Source of the DNA: Deinococcus sp. Marseille-Q6407
GTDB lineage: Bacteria; Deinococcota; Deinococci; Deinococcales; Deinococcaceae
DNA: 64,000 nt
Reading direction: 5' to 3'
NCBI RefSeq assembly: GCF_946848805.1
Contig: NZ_CAMPFU010000002.1
Coordinates: 270,501 to 334,500, forward strand
The notes below the pieces were generated by a model. It had not been told where the DNA came from. It searched no databases and saw only the letters and a list, made by a program, of their open reading frames with translations. This document shows positions 62,343-64,000 of the stretch, in pieces. The position numbers and the translations under genes are program-made. Each line of letters starts with the position of its first letter. The stretch's first letter is position 1.

Positions 62343-64000
62343 ATGTCCTGCGTGACTGACGCTGTCCCTTCCGCCTCGCTGCCGGCTCTGGCGGCCCTGC
62401 CTGAGCTGCGCGCCGCGCTGGCGGCCCATCCCCTGGTGCTGTTGCAGGCGCCTCCCGGCGCGGGCAAATCCACTGGCCTGCCGCTGCAGCTGTTGGATGA
62501 ACCCTGGCTGGCGGGACAGCAAGTGCTGCTGCTGCAACCGCGCCGGGTGGCGGTGCGCGGGGTGGCGGCGCGGCTGGCAGCCTCGCTGGGCGAAGCGGTC
62601 GGGGGGACGGTGGGCAGCCGGGTACGGTTCGAGTCGCACGTTTCGCCGCGTACCCGGCTGGAAGTGATCACCGAGGGCATCCTGACCCGCCGCCTTCAGC
62701 GGGACCCGGAACTCAGCGGGGTAGGCCTGGTCATTCTGGACGAGTTCCACGAGCGCAGTCTGAACGCTGACCTGGCCCTGGCCCTGCTGCGCGAGGTGCA
62801 AGGTGCGCTGCGCGATGACCTGCGGGTGCTGCTGATGTCGGCCACCCTGGACGAGTCCTTGCCTACCCGGCTGGACGCGCCATTGGTCCGTTCGGAAGGC
62901 CGGGCTTATCCGGTGGAGCTGCGTTACGCTGCGCAGGAACTGCTGCCCGGCGGCAACACTGGGCCGGCCGTGGCTGCCGCCGTGCGCCGCGCCCTGGCCG
63001 AGGAAAGCGGCGATGTGCTGGCGTTCCTGCCGGGCGTGGGCGAGATCCGGGCAGCTCAAGCGGCCCTCAGCGGGGCGCCCGCGCTGGTGCTGCCGCTCTA
63101 CGGCGAGCTGTCCCCGGCCGAGCAGAGCCGCGCTGTCTTGCCGGACCCACAGGGCCAGCGGCGGGTGATTCTGGCCACTTCTATTGCAGAAACGTCGCTC
63201 ACCATTGAAGGGGTGCGGGCCGTGGTGGACAGCGGCCAGCGCCGTTTCCAGGCGTATGACCCGGCGACCGGGCTCAGCGGCCTGCGCACCGGCCGGGTCA
63301 CCCGCGCCGAAGCCGAGCAGCGGGCCGGCCGGGCCGGGCGCACCGGCCCCGGCGTGGCTTACCGGCTGTGGCCCGAGCGCACCCAGGCGCTGCTGGCCGC
63401 GGACCGCCCCCCCGAAATCCTGGCGGCCGACCTGGCCCCGCTGCGGCTGGAGCTGGCCGCCTGGGGCGTGACGGCCCGGACCGGGCTGGAGTGGTTGGAT
63501 ACGCCGCCGGCCCCGGCCTGGGAGGCAGCCGGCGAACTGCTGCGCGGCCTGGGCGCGCTGGACGCTGACGGCCGCCTCACCCCGGCGGGGCAGACCCTGC
63601 TGCGCTTTCCCACCCATCCCCGGCTGGCGCACCTGCTGGCCGCCGCGCGCGACCCCGCCCTGGCCGCTGACGTGGCCGCGCTGCTGGAAGAACGCGGTCC
63701 CCGGCTGGACGGCGCCGACCTGACCGACCGGGTCCAGGCCCTGCGCCGCGCCCGCGCCGCTGGCCGGCTGGACGCCTGGGCCGGCGCCGAGCGGCTCTCG
63801 CGGCAGTGGCGCCGGCTGCTGAACACCTCGGCTGATGATCGCCCGGCCGACCCCTATGCGGTGGGCGGGCTGCTGGCGCTGGCGTATCCCGAGCGAGTGG
63901 CGCTGGCCCGGCCGGAAGGCGGGGGCCGCTTCCTGCTGGCCGGCGGGCAGGGCGCCGAGCTGCCGCCGGGTGACGCTCTGGGCGGAGAGGCGGCGCTGGC
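62343..64000 (+). CDS. hrpB: ATP-dependent helicase HrpB, 3' end outside window
   Basis: DEAH-box helicase of the HrpB type; 552 codons are present, still open at the right edge. Motifs: APPGAGKSTG (Walker A), LDEFHERSLN (DEFH), MSATLDESL, ATSIAETSLTIEGV and QRAGRAGRTGPG. HrpB's cellular role is not well defined. The start is ATG 62343, two bases after the MITE, or GTG 62352. TAGGAT at 62339-62344 is 7 nt before that GTG, a leaderless pattern that uses the MITE's last TA. Confidence 0.9.
   Translation, partial: MSCVTDAVPSASLPALAALPELRAALAAHPLVLLQAPPGAGKSTGLPLQLLDEPWLAGQQVLLLQPRRVAVRGVAARLAASLGEAVGGTVGSRVRFESHVSPRTRLEVITEGILTRRLQRDPELSGVGLVILDEFHERSLNADLALALLREVQGALRDDLRVLLMSATLDESLPTRLDAPLVRSEGRAYPVELRYAAQELLPGGNTGPAVAAAVRRALAEESGDVLAFLPGVGEIRAAQAALSGAPALVLPLYGELSPAEQSRAVLPDPQGQRRVILATSIAETSLTIEGVRAVVDSGQRRFQAYDPATGLSGLRTGRVTRAEAEQRAGRAGRTGPGVAYRLWPERTQALLAADRPPEILAADLAPLRLELAAWGVTARTGLEWLDTPPAPAWEAAGELLRGLGALDADGRLTPAGQTLLRFPTHPRLAHLLAAARDPALAADVAALLEERGPRLDGADLTDRVQALRRARAAGRLDAWAGAERLSRQWRRLLNTSADDRPADPYAVGGLLALAYPERVALARPEGGGRFLLAGGQGAELPPGDALGGEAAL

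Overview
The window is high-GC bacterial chromosome with no rRNA, tRNA, CRISPR array or prophage that I can see. The gene content points to Deinococcus. There is a topoisomerase IB, an LEA-type desiccation protein, a beta' subunit with a long clamp-side insertion, tandem Ohr peroxidases and three roadblock proteins. Most importantly, about 27 genes carry a TAnnnT -10 hexamer only 5-8 nt before an ATG/GTG and have no Shine-Dalgarno. This is the leaderless-mRNA layout known from Deinococcus.

Layout. 1-5 kb: RNase R (cut by the left edge), exonuclease III and a large unknown protein. 5-10.6 kb: an NHL-propeller Ser/Thr kinase and small membrane or secreted proteins. 10.6-19.3 kb: rpoC and rpoB behind a strong promoter and a long leader. 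19.3-24.5 kb: hemL, a CoA-binding protein, an LEA protein, a DUF1517 protein and a PAP2 phosphatase. 24.5-30.2 kb: a multi-GAF histidine kinase with its response regulator, and a GGDEF-EAL gene split by an in-frame TAG. 30.2-36 kb: aat, topoisomerase IB, LysM-M23 peptidase, a small kinase and recG. 36-42 kb: an SDR, a DUF218 protein, glmM, AAG-type glycosylase and two Ohr genes. 42-47 kb: a Crp-family regulator, gyrA and the three-roadblock operon. 47-53 kb: a truncated LmbE deacetylase, ParA with a small basic partner, gluQ, panC, pilT and greA. 53-64 kb: malQ, pgi, a DUF4127 protein, a lipoprotein, a frameshifted TrxB-like gene, TPR, HAD and zinc-motif proteins, and hrpB (cut by the right edge).

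How the genes relate. Most is housekeeping: transcription (rpoBC, greA), topology (gyrA, topoisomerase IB), repair (xth, recG, AAG), central sugar metabolism (pgi, malQ, glmM) and cofactors (hemL, panC). Stress and signalling genes lie between: the LEA protein, the Ohr pair, the kinase pair and the Crp-like factor.

The less ordinary observations are: short upstream ORFs whose TGA overlaps the start codon of the next gene (three places); a 169-bp TA-flanked MITE-like repeat in two copies, one supplying the pilT stop codon and the other abutting hrpB; a HAD gene that appears to start with ATA; three broken genes; and an RNase R with a disordered N-terminal tail of about 490 residues bearing periodic basic patches.
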